A stretch of 64,000 bases of DNA from Sinohyriopsis cumingii. Its lineage: Eukaryota > Mollusca > Bivalvia > Unionida > Unionidae. Of this stretch, positions 43,205-54,100 are shown piece after piece. Every line of letters starts with the position of its first letter. The stretch's first letter is position 1. Position numbers and translations under genes: made by a program. Location: NCBI GenBank assembly GCA_028554795.2, contig CM068838.1, positions 87,238,944 through 87,302,943 on the forward strand, written 5' to 3'. The notes beneath the pieces were generated by a model that ran no database searches, was not told the origin of the DNA, and saw only the letters and a program-made list of their open reading frames with translations.

Positions 43205-43560
43205 GAGTCAAACAAGTCCGTGATGAAACCTGCTGCTTCGTGGACTGGAACGTCAGACGCAAAGTCTTTAAATGTTACCGTGTAGGTGTAAGTTGTCGTC
43301 CTAAATTTTCGCGAAGTCGCTGTCTGAGTCTTTTTTATCCTTGTACGTTTACCCACACATCAAATCGTCAGTGGGCCCTTGGAAAAACTGTATCAAACCG
43401 TGTACCAGAAACAAGTACGGCTTCCCAACCACTTCACTTTACCGTACGGACACGCCGATACTGACCAGCATACAAACGGGAAAACTTCCAAGACCGATAC
43501 TTCATTGTGACTTCAAACGCCCAGCGAAAAAGATGACAAAAACTACGAGCGCGAGTCAAT
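43205..43560 (-). pseudogene. Fragment resembling the N-terminal region of Polinton-type polymerase proteins, copy 1
   Basis: The minus strand reads TTTYTYTVTFKDFASDVPVH then EAAGFITDLFDSLL, and homology ends abruptly at about 43205. The same block recurs at 48783-48868. With the 48.5 kb continuation it resembles a region that precedes the B-family polymerase in invertebrate Polinton-type genes. The match is from memory of the pattern and is weak. The part at 43360-43560 has no clear frame. Confidence 0.3.
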
Positions 43561-43757
43561 TTTTCTCGTGTTGTGCCTAAACAGAACAACAAGCCTGTTA
43601 CACAATGGTATTGATGAATTTTTTTATTTTTTGCTTACTCATGAAAAGCGTTGATTTGTGAAACTATAAAGGCGAGTGCCTTAAATCAATCGGACACCCT
43701 GGGATGGTAAACAGAAGAATAATTTGAAATGTCTCTCCCCATATTACTAAAACTCGG
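43543..43757. repeat. Segment E, copy 2
   Basis: Second copy of 40988-41205. It overlaps the end of the polymerase-like fragment. Confidence 0.85.
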
Positions 43758-43919
43758 GTCACTGGAGTGGTCCTTTATCTTTCTAAAAGTAGAACTATGC
43801 AAAAGTAATGCTAATTTACCTATTCTACAGTAAATATATATAAAATAAGTGGAATAAATAAATAGCACATTTTAAAGAATCTGTTTTATCTGAGGTTAGC
43901 TCACATGTGTTATGTACAG

Positions 43920-44190
43920 TCCATTAGAGCGTCCGCATCGGACGTGAGAGATCGCGGGTTCGAACCCCGGCAGAGTCATACCAATGATTTATAAAAATGG
44001 TACTAACAGCTGCCTCAGAATTTAGAGGTTAGTGTTAGGACTGGTCGGTCTGGTTGTTAGGATAATATAGCTGGGTGAAACATGATGACCCAGTGCTAGA
44101 CATCGCGATAAACTGACACTCTGCAGACATCGTAGAGATATGAAAAAAATTGTTAAAGCTACGTTAAACAATCTAAACCACACACATACA
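43920..44190 (+). mobile_element. SINE family A, copy 6, missing the first bases
   Basis: Begins inside the A-box region (CCATTAGAGCGTCCGC), with intact B-box GGGTTCGAACCCC and full body. It ends CTACGTTAAACAATCTAAAC and a mixed CA/CATA/GA tail. Confidence 0.85.
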
Positions 44191-44224
44191 TACGCAGAGA
44201 GAGAAAGTGCTAAACTTCACCACT

Positions 44225-44700
44225 GACTTTTCTTTTATTTATTTACTTTTTGGAGGGTGTAGCTTTTTGCTTAACTTCACATTTTTTCAACAGTGATATT
44301 TTTTGTCGTCAACAAAAGGTGCGTCGATAGCTTCCTATTTATTCTTGTCGTACACATAAAATTGTACACAGACACCAATTTTGCAGAAATCGAAGAATAT
44401 ATGTCTGAAAGTCGTACGTCTCTAGAAACTACCACACAAAAAATAAAAATACGCATACAAAGCTATACTGTGTTTGATACGCTCTTACGTTCAAATAATC
44501 GTCTATATAAATAGAGCGCGTGCGAACACAGTTCTTTGGTTATTTGTGTAAAAGAAATTAACATCTTGTACAATTTTGTTTCGATAAAACAAGTCGAATA
44601 CATATATTTTTAACTTGTACGGTTGTTCTGCACCTGAAAAAAAAGCTCTTGGCTAGTCATGATATTCCATTTCCAATTTTACATTCTTGTTATTTCTGTA
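44225..44700. repeat. Partial third copy of the exon-1 flank
   Basis: Matches 42748-43200 and 46481-46940 (GGAGGGTGTAGCTTTTTGCT, GTCGTACACATAAAATTGTA, TTTGATACGCTCTTACG) at about 80%, without an exon 1. Confidence 0.75.
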
Positions 44701-44869
44701 ACGATACAAATTTATGTCAATTTCTTTCCTTTTTTCAGAAACATAAATATTGTGGCTTTGCAAATATCTGTATTGTGAAAAATGCAGTTCCTGAAAACAA
44801 TGTAAAAATATATGCTGATTTGAAAAATAAGCGCATTACTATCATTAATCGGATTGTGCAGTACTACTA

Positions 44870-45040
44870 ACTAATCCGTCAACTAATTAGTGTTTTATAC
44901 AACCAGATTATACATTATTATTAACTAATTCGTTAACTAATTAGTGTTTTATAAAACCAGATTATCCATTATTAACTAATCCGTCAACAAATTGTTTCAT
45001 AAAATCAGATTGTACAGTAATAATAATTAATCAGACAGTT
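44870..45040. repeat. 54-bp-type repeat (CCGTCAACTAATTAG), about three diverged units, left of exon 1B
   Basis: Same unit as the larger array at 47105-47530. A worn version also sits at about 41240-41310 left of exon 1A. Confidence 0.75.
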
Positions 45041-45166
45041 GATTAGTAATTTCCAATGCATGTTTAGTTGCATAAAAATAAATGCAAATGGAAGACCAAT
45101 ATGACGAAAAGGTGAATAGAAAGAAATGAATATTTGTGTAGTTTTAATTATTTATGATGCACTTAC

Positions 45167-45349
45167 CTTAGCTTGAAGAACGAACTGTCCCACTTCACTG
45201 ATATGTGATGTAGAATTGAATCGGTATATGTATTCATACCCAGGCTCAAATTTGACAAACCTGGCATTGGCACGTTTTAGGATTGACAGAAAGAAGCAGT
45301 AAATAACTAATGAAAATAGGGATAAGCTGCGATGGGTCCAGTGCCCCAT
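45167..45349 (-). CDS. Large lipid transfer protein, exon 1 copy B (signal peptide)
   Basis: ATG 45349, 61 codons, donor GTAAGTGC after 45167, phase 0. Same layout as copy A: hydrophobic signal core SLFSLVIYCFFLSIL, then FEPGYEYIYRFNSTSHISEV and GQFVLQAK. Copy B has Tyr at residue 40, giving GYEY, closer to what I expect at this place in vitellogenin-type proteins, so it may be the ancestral form. The coding part differs from copy A at 4 of 183 bases, while the adjacent upstream flank differs at roughly 7-8% by eye. No convincing TATA box is visible upstream. Confidence 0.8.
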
Positions 45350-46329
45350 CTTGTGATTGTATGTCAACACCGTTCACAGTGGTGCATGTGCATTCATGGC
45401 TACGTAAAGTATGTCTGTATATCTATATCGTGGAATGAACTGTTTTCGAGAAACATACTTTCACATCTTATATGACCTATTATAGACGAGAAATTAGCGA
45501 TTCGTGGCTTTAAAACAATACAATCCAGTAGAAAATGTTGGAATGATATATCTATCGGTCAGTGGTGCGTTACAATGAAAGGAACAAAACGAATAAGGCC
45601 TGTAATAAAACGCTAAAATTGTTGGTGTATTCCTATTGTGAAAAGAAAAAAAAATAATTAAAGCGTTTGTTTACAGTAAACGGACAGAAAGTCACAGGAC
45701 ACAAAGTTCATAAACACACATGGGTTTGAAAGTCGCAGGACAAAATGTCGCAATTTGAATTAGCAAGTAATGGCGGGCTCGCAGGACAAAAAGTCACACT
45801 TTGAATTTTAAACAGTTTATTTCTAACAAAAATGTATTCAAATAATTACATTCTATTAGTCTTAATTATTACTATTAATGATCAGAATGAATTGGTGGCT
45901 TCACAGTTAAGGGTATTTAGTTTAGCAACTGAAGTCTTAAGGGCAACTTGTAAAACAAGTTTTTAACATTGTGATCACTGAGGTTATTTAAGGCTTACTT
46001 TTGGACAGGAAATGGTAGCTTTGATAAGGATAAACAGGTAAAGTTTTGTTTTCAGTCTCTAATTACTTCTTTAACAAGTATGTTGATAATATTAAACCTC
46101 TTTGTGCTGAAGGGATTTACTTTACTCTGTTTGAAATACAGACCTATGAAATAAATATAAAAATTCAAGATTTTTGTAATTCCCGAGATCCGTTCGTGGT
46201 GTTGCTATCAACATTTGAATGACAAGAAATACAGCTGTGCACCAAGAATCACGATATCCTTGATGCGTTGTTAAATGAAGTGGGGAAAGGTTTCTACTTA
46301 TTCAAATAAAAGATAAACTTTCCCAATGT

Positions 46330-46405
46330 ACATGTCGTGATAGACTTTCACAACCAATGTTTCTTCTTTGTCTGGCCCCACAGAACCGCTACGTAATAAG
46401 TGAAA
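46330..46405 (-). repeat. Exon-like conserved block F, copy 2
   Basis: Minus strand reads SVGPDKEETLVVKVYHDMYI then G; it lies at the same place in duplication B as 42586-42660 in A. Confidence 0.4.
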
Positions 46406-47104
46406 TAAACATTTGGGAGGAAATTAAGGCACTTATAATGTTTTTAGTAAAATATACATTTTGCTGTTATTTATTTATTTGGAGGGTGTGGCTTTTTGCT
46501 TAACTTGGATTATTTCAGCGATCACATTTTTTTGTTGTTGTCAACAAACGGTGCTGCGATAGTTACGGATTTATTCATGTCGTACACATATGCTTGTATA
46601 CTGACACCAGTTTGGTAGAAATCGAACTATCCATGTTTGAAATAGTATTTGATAGATTGGCGTCGAACATGTCTAGAAACTATATATAACAAACAAACAA
46701 AATGCACATACAAAGCTATAATGTGTTTGATACGCTTATACGCTCAAATAATCGTGTATGGAAATTAAGCACTTGCGCAAATGTTTCTTTGTTTTTTACG
46801 TAAAAGAAATTAGCAGCTTATATGATTGTTCAAACAAAAACGTCTGAAACTTAAACGTTTAATTGTTATGATTGTTCTGCACATAACAAAAACATCGGTT
46901 TCTTATGATATTCCATTTCCAATTTTACATTTTTTTATATTTCTGTAGCGAAACAACTTTGTCCTAATTTCTTTAGTCTACTTTGTTTCAGAAACATAAA
47001 TATTGAGGCTTTACAAATATCTGTAATTCATAATAAGAGTACAAAAATATTTTCTGATTTGAAAATAAATTACTTCATTAATTTTATTAGACAGATTCTG
47101 CAGT

Positions 47105-47530
47105 ACTAATAACTAATCCGTCAACTGATTAGTGTTCTATACAACAGATTATACAGTGATACTAATTAATATGTCAACTAATTAGTGTTTTATACAACCA
47201 TAGCATACAGGAATACTAACTAATCCGTCAACTAATTAGTGTTTTATATAACCATAGCATACAGGAATACTAACTAATCCGTCAACTAATTAGTGTTTTA
47301 TATAACCATAGCATACAGGAACACTAACTAATCCGTCAACTAATTAGTGTTTTATACAACCATAGCATACAGGAATACTAACTAATCCGTCAACTAATTA
47401 GTGTTTTATATAACCATAGCATACAGGAATACTAACTAATCCGTCAACTAATTAGTGTTTTATACAACCATTGTTTACAGTAATACTAACTAATTCGTCA
47501 ACTTTTTTGTGTTTTATAAAACCAGATTTT
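47105..47530. repeat. 54-bp minisatellite, about 7-8 units
   Basis: The unit is ACTAACTAATCCGTCAACTA then ATTAGTGTTTTATATAACCA and TAGCATACAGGAAT. The inner units are nearly identical and the outer ones diverged. It sits left of the exon-1 stub, as related sequence sits left of exons 1A and 1B. Confidence 0.93.
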
Positions 47531-47694
47531 TCAGTAATAATAGCTAATCAGCTTGATGATTGTTTTTTTTTTCTTTCTATCCTGGTTGAGTTTTGAGAGA
47601 AAATTAATGAAAATATAATAAGAAAAAAAAGATGAAAAGATGAATAGAAATAAATAAATATTTTTTTAGTTTTAATTGTTTATGATCCACTTAC

Positions 47695-47721
47695 CTTGGC
47701 TTGAAGAACGAACTGTCACAC
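47695..47721 (-). pseudogene. Exon 1 copy C, stub of the last 27 bp
   Basis: GTGTGACAGTTCGTTCTTCA in minus sense, with the donor GTAAGTGG conserved. Homology to exons 1A/1B stops at 47721. It shows that a third tandem copy existed and was deleted. Confidence 0.75.
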
Positions 47722-48429
47722 TAGTAGTACGTGGGGACGATACATCCTCACGTAGACTTCTATGTTAAATTTGATCGTTTGCACTATAGCTTCAAGAATT
47801 ATCGCCTCACTTAGACTTCTATGATAAAAGAGGTGGTTTGCACTTTGTGGACAATGGGAATTTAACACGGGAATGTCACCTGAAGGTCAATGGGAATTGA
47901 ACATGGGTGACATCATGGGGTTTATAGGATCGAAACTATTTATAGGGTGAAATGTATTTATAGGAACAAACGGTTGATAGGGACAAACATAGACATACAG
48001 AAACAAACAAATGTACATCCAAACACACAGAAGAGAGGACAGGGATGCCCTAAAGAAAGTCTCATATTCAGAATAGAGACTCCAAAAATAAAAGTCTATT
48101 GTATGGGTACAAAACATTTATTCAAATATATACATGGGCTATATGGCCTGTACTTTGGTCAAAGCACTATCCATTTAATACATATACATTTGGACATGGA
48201 ACAAACCTATTCACAAGTTATATATTTCTTGGTCTTAGAAAACTACTTTTAAAAATTAAAGTTCATGCCTTCAGAAATAAAACATATACAACGTATACGC
48301 ATTTCATAAAAGAATGACATTTTTCATACTACAATTAATGTTCATTTTTTTAAGAAAAAACTAAATAAAAAAACAAACGATCAAATAGACAAACTTCATG
48401 CTTTACTTTTTATCAGTCACACACGTTGT
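47722..48429. other. Spacer, no gene seen
   Basis: Contains a degenerate internal repeat (CTCACTTAGACTTCTATGAT near 47810 and CTCACGTAGACTTCTATGTT near 47748). The 76-101 codon frames around 47890-48250 have no recognisable features. Confidence 0.4.
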
Positions 48430-48547
48430 TTGAATCTGGTCAGCTACCACTTATGTTCCGGCGTAAACGTTTCCCATCACGTACTCCCTTTCATCTGTAG
48501 ATCTCTTGGTATATCCATCGGGATAGGTGCACTTATCGATAAGCAGA

Positions 48548-48868
48548 TCAATGGTGGTCATTGTCTTCTTCCCATGGAAGTACAACGTATGCCATATGAA
48601 TGGTCACTTTTCCATCGGTGATGTCAAATTTTTCTCTCATCATCTGTACGTCTTCAATAGCCCTCAAAAGTTTGGAAGAAGTTAATTCTGCGGGTGTGCT
48701 AAACCCGAGACATACATGCGAGTTCAAACTGTCGTGATAAATAGATAGGCTCAAACGACCTCAATCTTTGACTTGACACTGACGTTTGAGTTCTTCTAAC
48801 AGTGAGTCAAATAAGTCCGTGATGAAACCTGCTGCTTCGTCGACTGGAACGTCAGACGCAAAGTCCAA
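48548..48868 (-). pseudogene. Fragment resembling the N-terminal region of Polinton-type polymerase proteins, copy 2
   Basis: Two blocks in minus sense. First DFASDVPVDEAAGFITDLFD then SLLEELKRQCQVKD and a TGA. Then, after a frameshift, SIYHDSLNSHVCLGFSTPAE, SKLLRAIEDVQMMREKFDI and VTIHMAYVVLPW. The layout (a 'lfdsLL..L' helix, then 'I..DSL.sPI...F....LT...ll..IE.V.QS...f.id....i.v..V..P') resembles a region upstream of family-B polymerases in Polinton-type genes of invertebrates. I hold this as a tentative match. It is broken and has no polymerase core. Confidence 0.35.
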
Positions 48869-48960
48869 TTTCCATTTCCAGTGTACATGTCGTCATAGAC
48901 CTTCACAACCAATGTTTCTTCTTTGAATGTCCCCAACAGAAATGGTACGAAATGAATTAA
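48869..48960 (-). repeat. Exon-like conserved block F, copy 3, joined to the polymerase-like fragment
   Basis: Reads GTFKEETLVVKVYDDMYTGN then GNWTL, joined without a gap, but one base out of frame, to DFASDVPVDE. In copy 1 the DFASD block is preceded by other sequence (TYTVTFK), so 48868 is a rearrangement junction in one of the two. Confidence 0.4.
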
Positions 48961-48999
48961 ATAAACATATGGTGAGGAAATGTCAGCACCTATATTGTT

Positions 49000-49084
49000 T
49001 TTATAGAAAAATATATTTTTTCTTCTTCTGTTCACGCGTTGTTGATTTGGAAGTGATTTTAAAATTTTAATATTTGAAAAACTG

Positions 49085-49127
<43 letters not shown>

Positions 49128-49547
49128 CCAGAAGTTCTATATGACCATATTATAATTTCAGTGCAGATTCACAAATTCAAAGGTGTGTAGTTGGAGTTAG
49201 CAAGTGTCTGTAGCTTATAATCAATACAAAGTGTGAGTGGAGTAGGGTGGGTTGGGAGGTGAATTTGGTCCAGCTTGTAAATTTCAGCCTTGAACATCTT
49301 TTACGTATCTTTCTGTGTTGAAATGGAAGAACAAAATGTGCAGTGACACATATGATGCTGATAAATTACACGTTCTTTATTTCATTTTATTTAATTTTCT
49401 TTGTTGTCAGACTTAGTTGTGCATTTTATTTTAAATCAGTTTTACTTTGCCTGCAATCAATTCCAGACATATTAAAATCAAACCTATTGCCAAATCTGTC
49501 GCCTTGATAAAAAATTATATTAACAAAAAGTTCTAATATAGGATTAA
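49000..49547. repeat. Right-arm repeat unit G, copy 1, with (GA)n tract
   Basis: Order of landmarks: TTCTTC.../(GA)n at 49090-49124, ATTCACAAATTCAAAGGTGT, GGTCCAGCTTGTAAAT, ATCTTTTACGTATCTTTCTG, then CAGTTTTACTTTGCCTGCAA. The same order recurs at about 58025-58570 and 59950-60400, and in part at 55180-55370. Confidence 0.65.
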
Positions 49548-49659
49548 ATGAGCATGGTTGGGTATTTATCGATGTGTAAATTTTACCTGAGGACTTTATG
49601 TTAACTTTGTGAGCGATTATGTAAAATTTACATATCGATAAATACCCAACCATGATCAT
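49548..49659. repeat. Long hairpin, 39-bp arms
   Basis: 49548-49586 and 49621-49659 pair at 37 of 39 positions around a 34-nt loop. The core is GGTTGGGTATTTATCGAT. A foldback element or small-RNA precursor is possible. Confidence 0.85.
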
Positions 49660-49814
49660 TTTCCTTATAATTCCAATTTCGTCCTTTCTTCGTCCAATTA
49701 AATTATTCCATCAACAATTCATTCCAATTTAAGTAGCGCGTTCTTTCCTTTCATTCGCCGCCTCACATCGCCCCATAATACATAACCTGTACAGAATCAC
49801 ACGAACATATTGAC

Positions 49815-50415
49815 TACTGTCACAGTTACGTTTATTCAGAAACTTCATACTTTACATCGTAGGCAATGGCTACCCGTGGTTTCAACACATTTAGCTTATT
49901 TACAAGTCTTGTTCAATTTTAGTCAATCCCATCTGCTACGTCAGATGACCATGACCTTACATAATCACGGTTGATACGGAATGAACTAGTGTGCTAGATT
50001 AAATTTCCAATCAAACCTTATATCATAATGAATTTTATCAATGAACAACATTGAAATATGAACAAGATGATATTATCCCTTACTAACATAAAGGTAACAA
50101 TTAAATAAATTGTATACATAAATAACGTTATATCAATCTCAACAGCGTTAATACTTGTGAAGACCCGTTCAGTGATCTATAATGTCAAATGAAATGTAAC
50201 TACTGTCACAGTTACGTTTCTCTGACACTTCATACTTTACATCTTAGGCAGTGGCTACCCGTGGTGTCAGCACATTTCTTTTAATATAAAAAATAACATT
50301 CTTTTTAATTATAGTATGTCCTATGCAGGAATAACATTTTATATCTTTTTCATCAGCGTTAATACTTAATAAGACCCTTTCATTTATCTAATCTGAAATT
50401 AAATTTGCAGTTGTT
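49815..50415. repeat. Interspersed direct duplications
   Basis: 49815-49890 and 50199-50275 share CTACTGTCACAGTTACGTTT, CTTCATACTTTACATC and GTGGCTACCCGTGGT. 50141-50200 and 50353-50410 share CAGCGTTAATACTT..AAGACCC. Together they suggest an old tandem duplication of unequal pieces. Confidence 0.7.
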
Positions 50416-50760
50416 AAATGTAGAGTTGCGTGCAAAACCGGCCATATATTTTGTTTGTTTGCATAGTTGAGTGCTGGAGTGCTGGAAGGAATTAATGACT
50501 TCACATCCAAAATAATTTAAATTACCAAAACAATTACCTTTATGGATTATTATATACATTTTTCAATGGCGTTAAGTCACATTGGTGGACATGGTAGATT
50601 TATCATTTAAAACTTTATTAAGTCTTTGAATAATGGTCTGATAAGCATTTGTTTTATTTTTGTGTAAGTGGTCATATTCACCAAACCACCAACATCCACA
50701 CACGTTTCACGTTTTTTTAAATAAGCAAATAAAATTAAAATAAAAAATTAAAATAATTAC

Positions 50761-51141
50761 CATTGAAAATGCTAATACCCCATTTTGCTTTTCGTTTAGC
50801 AGCCCCTGAGCATTGATTTATTTCAAAAGTCCTTCTCAGATAATTTCTTGAATCTTGGTTTATATCCCTCAGAGGCCTCAAAATTCATTGGCTCAGTTCC
50901 CACGCTATTAATATTGTTGTTCTGTATGGCTAGGGTGACTGAGGCCGTGGGGTGCTGTGTGAGGGAAAATATCAATCTCTGTTGTTCTGTTTCGTTTTCA
51001 GCGTTTGTAATATCCATCACATTATAGTCAAATCCATTTTCATCTGCTTTAATCGCTGCTATTATTTCTTTAACTCCTTGTCAAGTAATTATTCAAAAAT
51101 CTCTGCAGAAAATTGCGTGAAAAATCACCGTAATCAGCCAT
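50761..51141 (-). pseudogene. Crypton-like tyrosine-recombinase family N-terminal exon (broken)
   Basis: ATG 51141 (context TTAAAATGGCTG) reads MADYGDFSRNFLQRFLNNYL. A frameshift follows, then LKEIIAAIKADENGFDYNVM, and EGYKPRFKKLSEKDF. After a second shift come NQCSGAAKRKAKWGISIFN and a donor-like GTAATTATT at 50760. 'RF..LSE.D...........K..TKWGISIFN.W' resembles the start of the core-binding region in Crypton/DUF3504-type tyrosine recombinases of invertebrates. The catalytic R-H-R-Y domain is not in the window. The donor suggests it was once the first exon of a gene or of an intron-bearing transposon. Identity is moderate to low confidence. Confidence 0.4.
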
Positions 51142-52594
51142 TTTAAGCGACTATGTAGAAAACGAACGCTAAATTGTAAACTATACATTTCAATCAAAGA
51201 ATATTTGAAAAAGGTATAAAAGGGTATAATTTATATTTATTTGCTGAATCAAAAATTTAAAAGATGAAAAAATCGTTTCACAATGCAATGTTTATTTATA
51301 TTGCAAACAGTCCAAAAATCGAAAGTAGTCACAGAATTTATCAATGTGTCAAAATTCCAGATCAGTATCACGTGACCGTTTACAGCCAATCGTATTGCGG
51401 AAAATCCGTATCATTTCTAATAATTGGAATTATTAATAATATATTTTACTGAATCTAATCTAAAATGTCAACATATTAAACATATTAATTAAAGAGTATT
51501 TTGCTTCTAAATTAACTATTACTGAGTATGAAGTTGGTAGTGAACGTTTTTTTTTATTACTATAATCAATAATATAATTACAAGTAAATATAAGTTCTTC
51601 AAACAATTAAACTTTCCAATGCATTTTATGAAAGAATAATAAAGAAATATTAAAAATAATCTAATGTTGCAACCTACTGATCTTAGATTAACATCTTAAC
51701 ACTAAAAATCCTTATACTATATAAAAAATTGGACATATTCGATAATCTTCCCTGTAACGACACAAGCCTCTTTGAGATTTTGACGAATGGACTGATGCGT
51801 CCGCAGTCAGACGCTTTTTATACCAGTTTCTTAGGACGTAGGCAAATATGGTCATACGTCTAGCTTTTCTCTTTCGCCAGAATCTCAAAGTGAGACTCCA
51901 TCATTTCTTACAGACTATTGTCTGGGTCTGTGTACGTCATTGCCATATCAGCTTATGTACCCATTTAGAAAAAATCTTTGGAATTTGTTTAGTTCATCTA
52001 TTGTTATGTATATTTGATTTAATTATATTTGATTTAATATATATTTATTTCAATGTAATTGTTAGTCAGATGTTAAAAAATTATTTTTCATTACATGATA
52101 TTGTAATGAAAATTTATTCACTAGAGATGATACTTTTTTTCAGAAAATAATTGACCTTGGCTGTTAGTTTATAAACTTCATGTGTTGATCTAAATCCTGA
52201 TATTGTTTCAAAATTTGTAGCGACCACGTGAACAAGTTCTATCTTTATTTGAAAATGATTGATTGTTGTCGAGGTAATGATGGGACTTCGTGTTTAAGAT
52301 GTAAACAATTTTTATTTGTTTTTTATTTCTTAGAGTAAAATGATTGGTTTTCGTTTCGGTCACACTGGGTGTATGTGACCTTTAACAAGTACCTAGTTTC
52401 TATCAGCTTCGAGAAGAAATATGAAGATGTCTGTACAGTTTGGTTGAGAAATATCTGAAAATGTATATATAGTTCGGTTTGGAAATAACAGACAATTTTA
52501 TATATACAGTTTCGTTAGGATATTTGTTATGAAAAAGATTTTGTGCATCATAACCATCTTCTCATTTCTTGCTATGAAAATGAATTTGCCCATG

Positions 52595-52598
<4 letters not shown>
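51142..52598. other. AT-rich spacer with diverged duplication
   Basis: 51520-51665 is similar to 53188-53330 (ATGAAGTTGGTAG.GAA, AATATAAGTTCTT.AAACAATTA, TTCCAATGCA). ACTATATAAAAAATT near 51715 is TATA-like. No gene seen. Confidence 0.45.
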
Positions 52599-52646
<48 letters not shown>

Positions 52647-52650
52647 AGAG
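52599..52650. repeat. (GA)n microsatellite
   Basis: A run of GA with one AAAG interruption. Confidence 0.95.
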
Positions 52651-52777
52651 CTCAGGATCTCTTAACAAAGGGTGTCACTCATAACGATGTAGATACGGTT
52701 ACATCTTGGGGAATGAGGTACGGAATCGCTGTAAAGAAAGAGAGCTGTTCTAACTCTCGATGAACGAATTTTATTTA

Positions 52778-52780
<3 letters not shown>

Positions 52781-52868
<88 letters not shown>
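52781..52868. repeat. (TA)n microsatellite, about 44 units
   Basis: An uninterrupted TA run of 88 bp, able to form a cruciform. The frames reading IYIYIY across it are not genes. Confidence 0.97.
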
Positions 52869-52871
<3 letters not shown>

Positions 52872-54100
52872 CTACATTCTGTAGATACATCTGTAAAGCC
52901 TTTATATTTAAAATACACGAAAGACTTATAAGTTTACACTTTTCCTTCGAGCTTACCAACTTCATACATTTGTATAATTTCTGCCTTTTAGAATATAATA
53001 AAGATAATTAAATCTTGTTTAACTTCATGATAGCCAAAGAGTATAAAAGTCAATAGCTGCGATTAATGCAACATTCATTTTAAAGAAATAAAATTTGCTA
53101 AATTTAAAATAGAATACTAGTTTGGAATAGGTTGCTAAAACATTATTCTTTATTAAATAAAGAATCTTTTATTTCCAAATTAAATCTAAACATGAAGTTG
53201 GTAGCGAATTCATCTTTTCCAATAATACATACCATAAATACAAATTAATGTAAATTCTTTGAAACAATTACACATTCCAATACAAAATAGAAAGAACTCA
53301 CAAAAATGTTGAAAAATATCAACTTTACCGTTAAAATCTCAAATATTAAAAAGTACCTATTCTTTAAAGAAATTTACGAACACAGATGATTTTTACATGT
53401 AAGGATAGACAGAGCTGTTCTGAATATCGTTGAACGAAACAATTCTGCGTAAGTCTGCTCATAATTTATACGCAGTGCTTGTAGTCGCACATTCGAATCA
53501 GAACAAGACTCTCGCCCTTTCCCACGGGAAACGCGTGAATCATCTAGCTTACTAATCCATTGGGGATTTAGTAATTTCCCTGTTTAGCAGCTTCCCACCA
53601 AATCTAAAGTGACGTTTGGATACAAGAAAAATGTATTATATGTGTTTTTCCACTTGCTCGTCAAGCGCGATCTTTATTAAAATAGTATTCAGTTGTAGTG
53701 CAGAAATAGATCAAATTAATCTCAATATATTTTTAGTGGAAAATTACTTTCAATATAATTTAATTAAAAATTACTTTTAATACAATTTAGAGTAAATTTC
53801 AATCTTAATACTTTTACTCCAAAATTCAGTCCTAATATATGTATGAAAACGACACATATGCAGTTTGGTTAGAAAATATCTGAAAATGTCATGTATTTGG
53901 TATTTTTAGGAATATCAGAAAATTTCGTGTACTTGTACAGTTTTGTTAGGAGATATATAACAATTTTAAATTTCATTTTTGGTTAGAAAATATCAGAAAA
54001 TTTCATATATATAGTTCAGTTAAGATAAGTGAAAATGGTTTGGTTAGGAAATATCTGTAAATATCACCGTCACCGATTTTTTATTTGGCATAGTTGACTT
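52869..54100. repeat. AT-rich region with degenerate tandem repeat (53850-54070)
   Basis: GTTTGGTTAGAAAATATCTG, AGAAAATTTC and related words recur about four times at 53850-54070. Similar words occur at 52430-52540, 58850 and 63140, linking it to the right-arm unit. Confidence 0.55.

Larger units (their letters stand above)
41215..43205. repeat. Segmental duplication containing exon 1, copy A
   Basis: Collinear with about 44960-46940, offset about 3735 bp, roughly 90-93% identical by eye. Each copy holds, left to right: a stretch of the 54-bp CCGTCAACTAATTAG-type repeat, exon 1, an upstream flank, and the shared blocks GGAGGGTGTGGCTTTTTGCT (42748 and 46481) and TTTGATACGCTCATACG. Confidence 0.85.
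27136..45166 (-). other. Intron 1 of the lipid-transfer gene (18 kb from exon 1 copy B)
   Basis: Runs from exon 2 to the proximal intact signal-peptide exon; measured to copy A (41430) it is about 14.3 kb. It holds foldbacks, the Polinton-like provirus on the opposite strand, SINEs, a hAT-like terminus and, if copy B is used, the whole exon 1A duplication. Confidence 0.55.
44960..46940. repeat. Segmental duplication containing exon 1, copy B
   Basis: Partner of 41215-43205 (see that entry). Confidence 0.85.

Noticed and set aside
52760..53011. Frames reading IYIYIY over 52781-52868 and 56358-56430
   Set aside because: Translation of TA/AT microsatellites.
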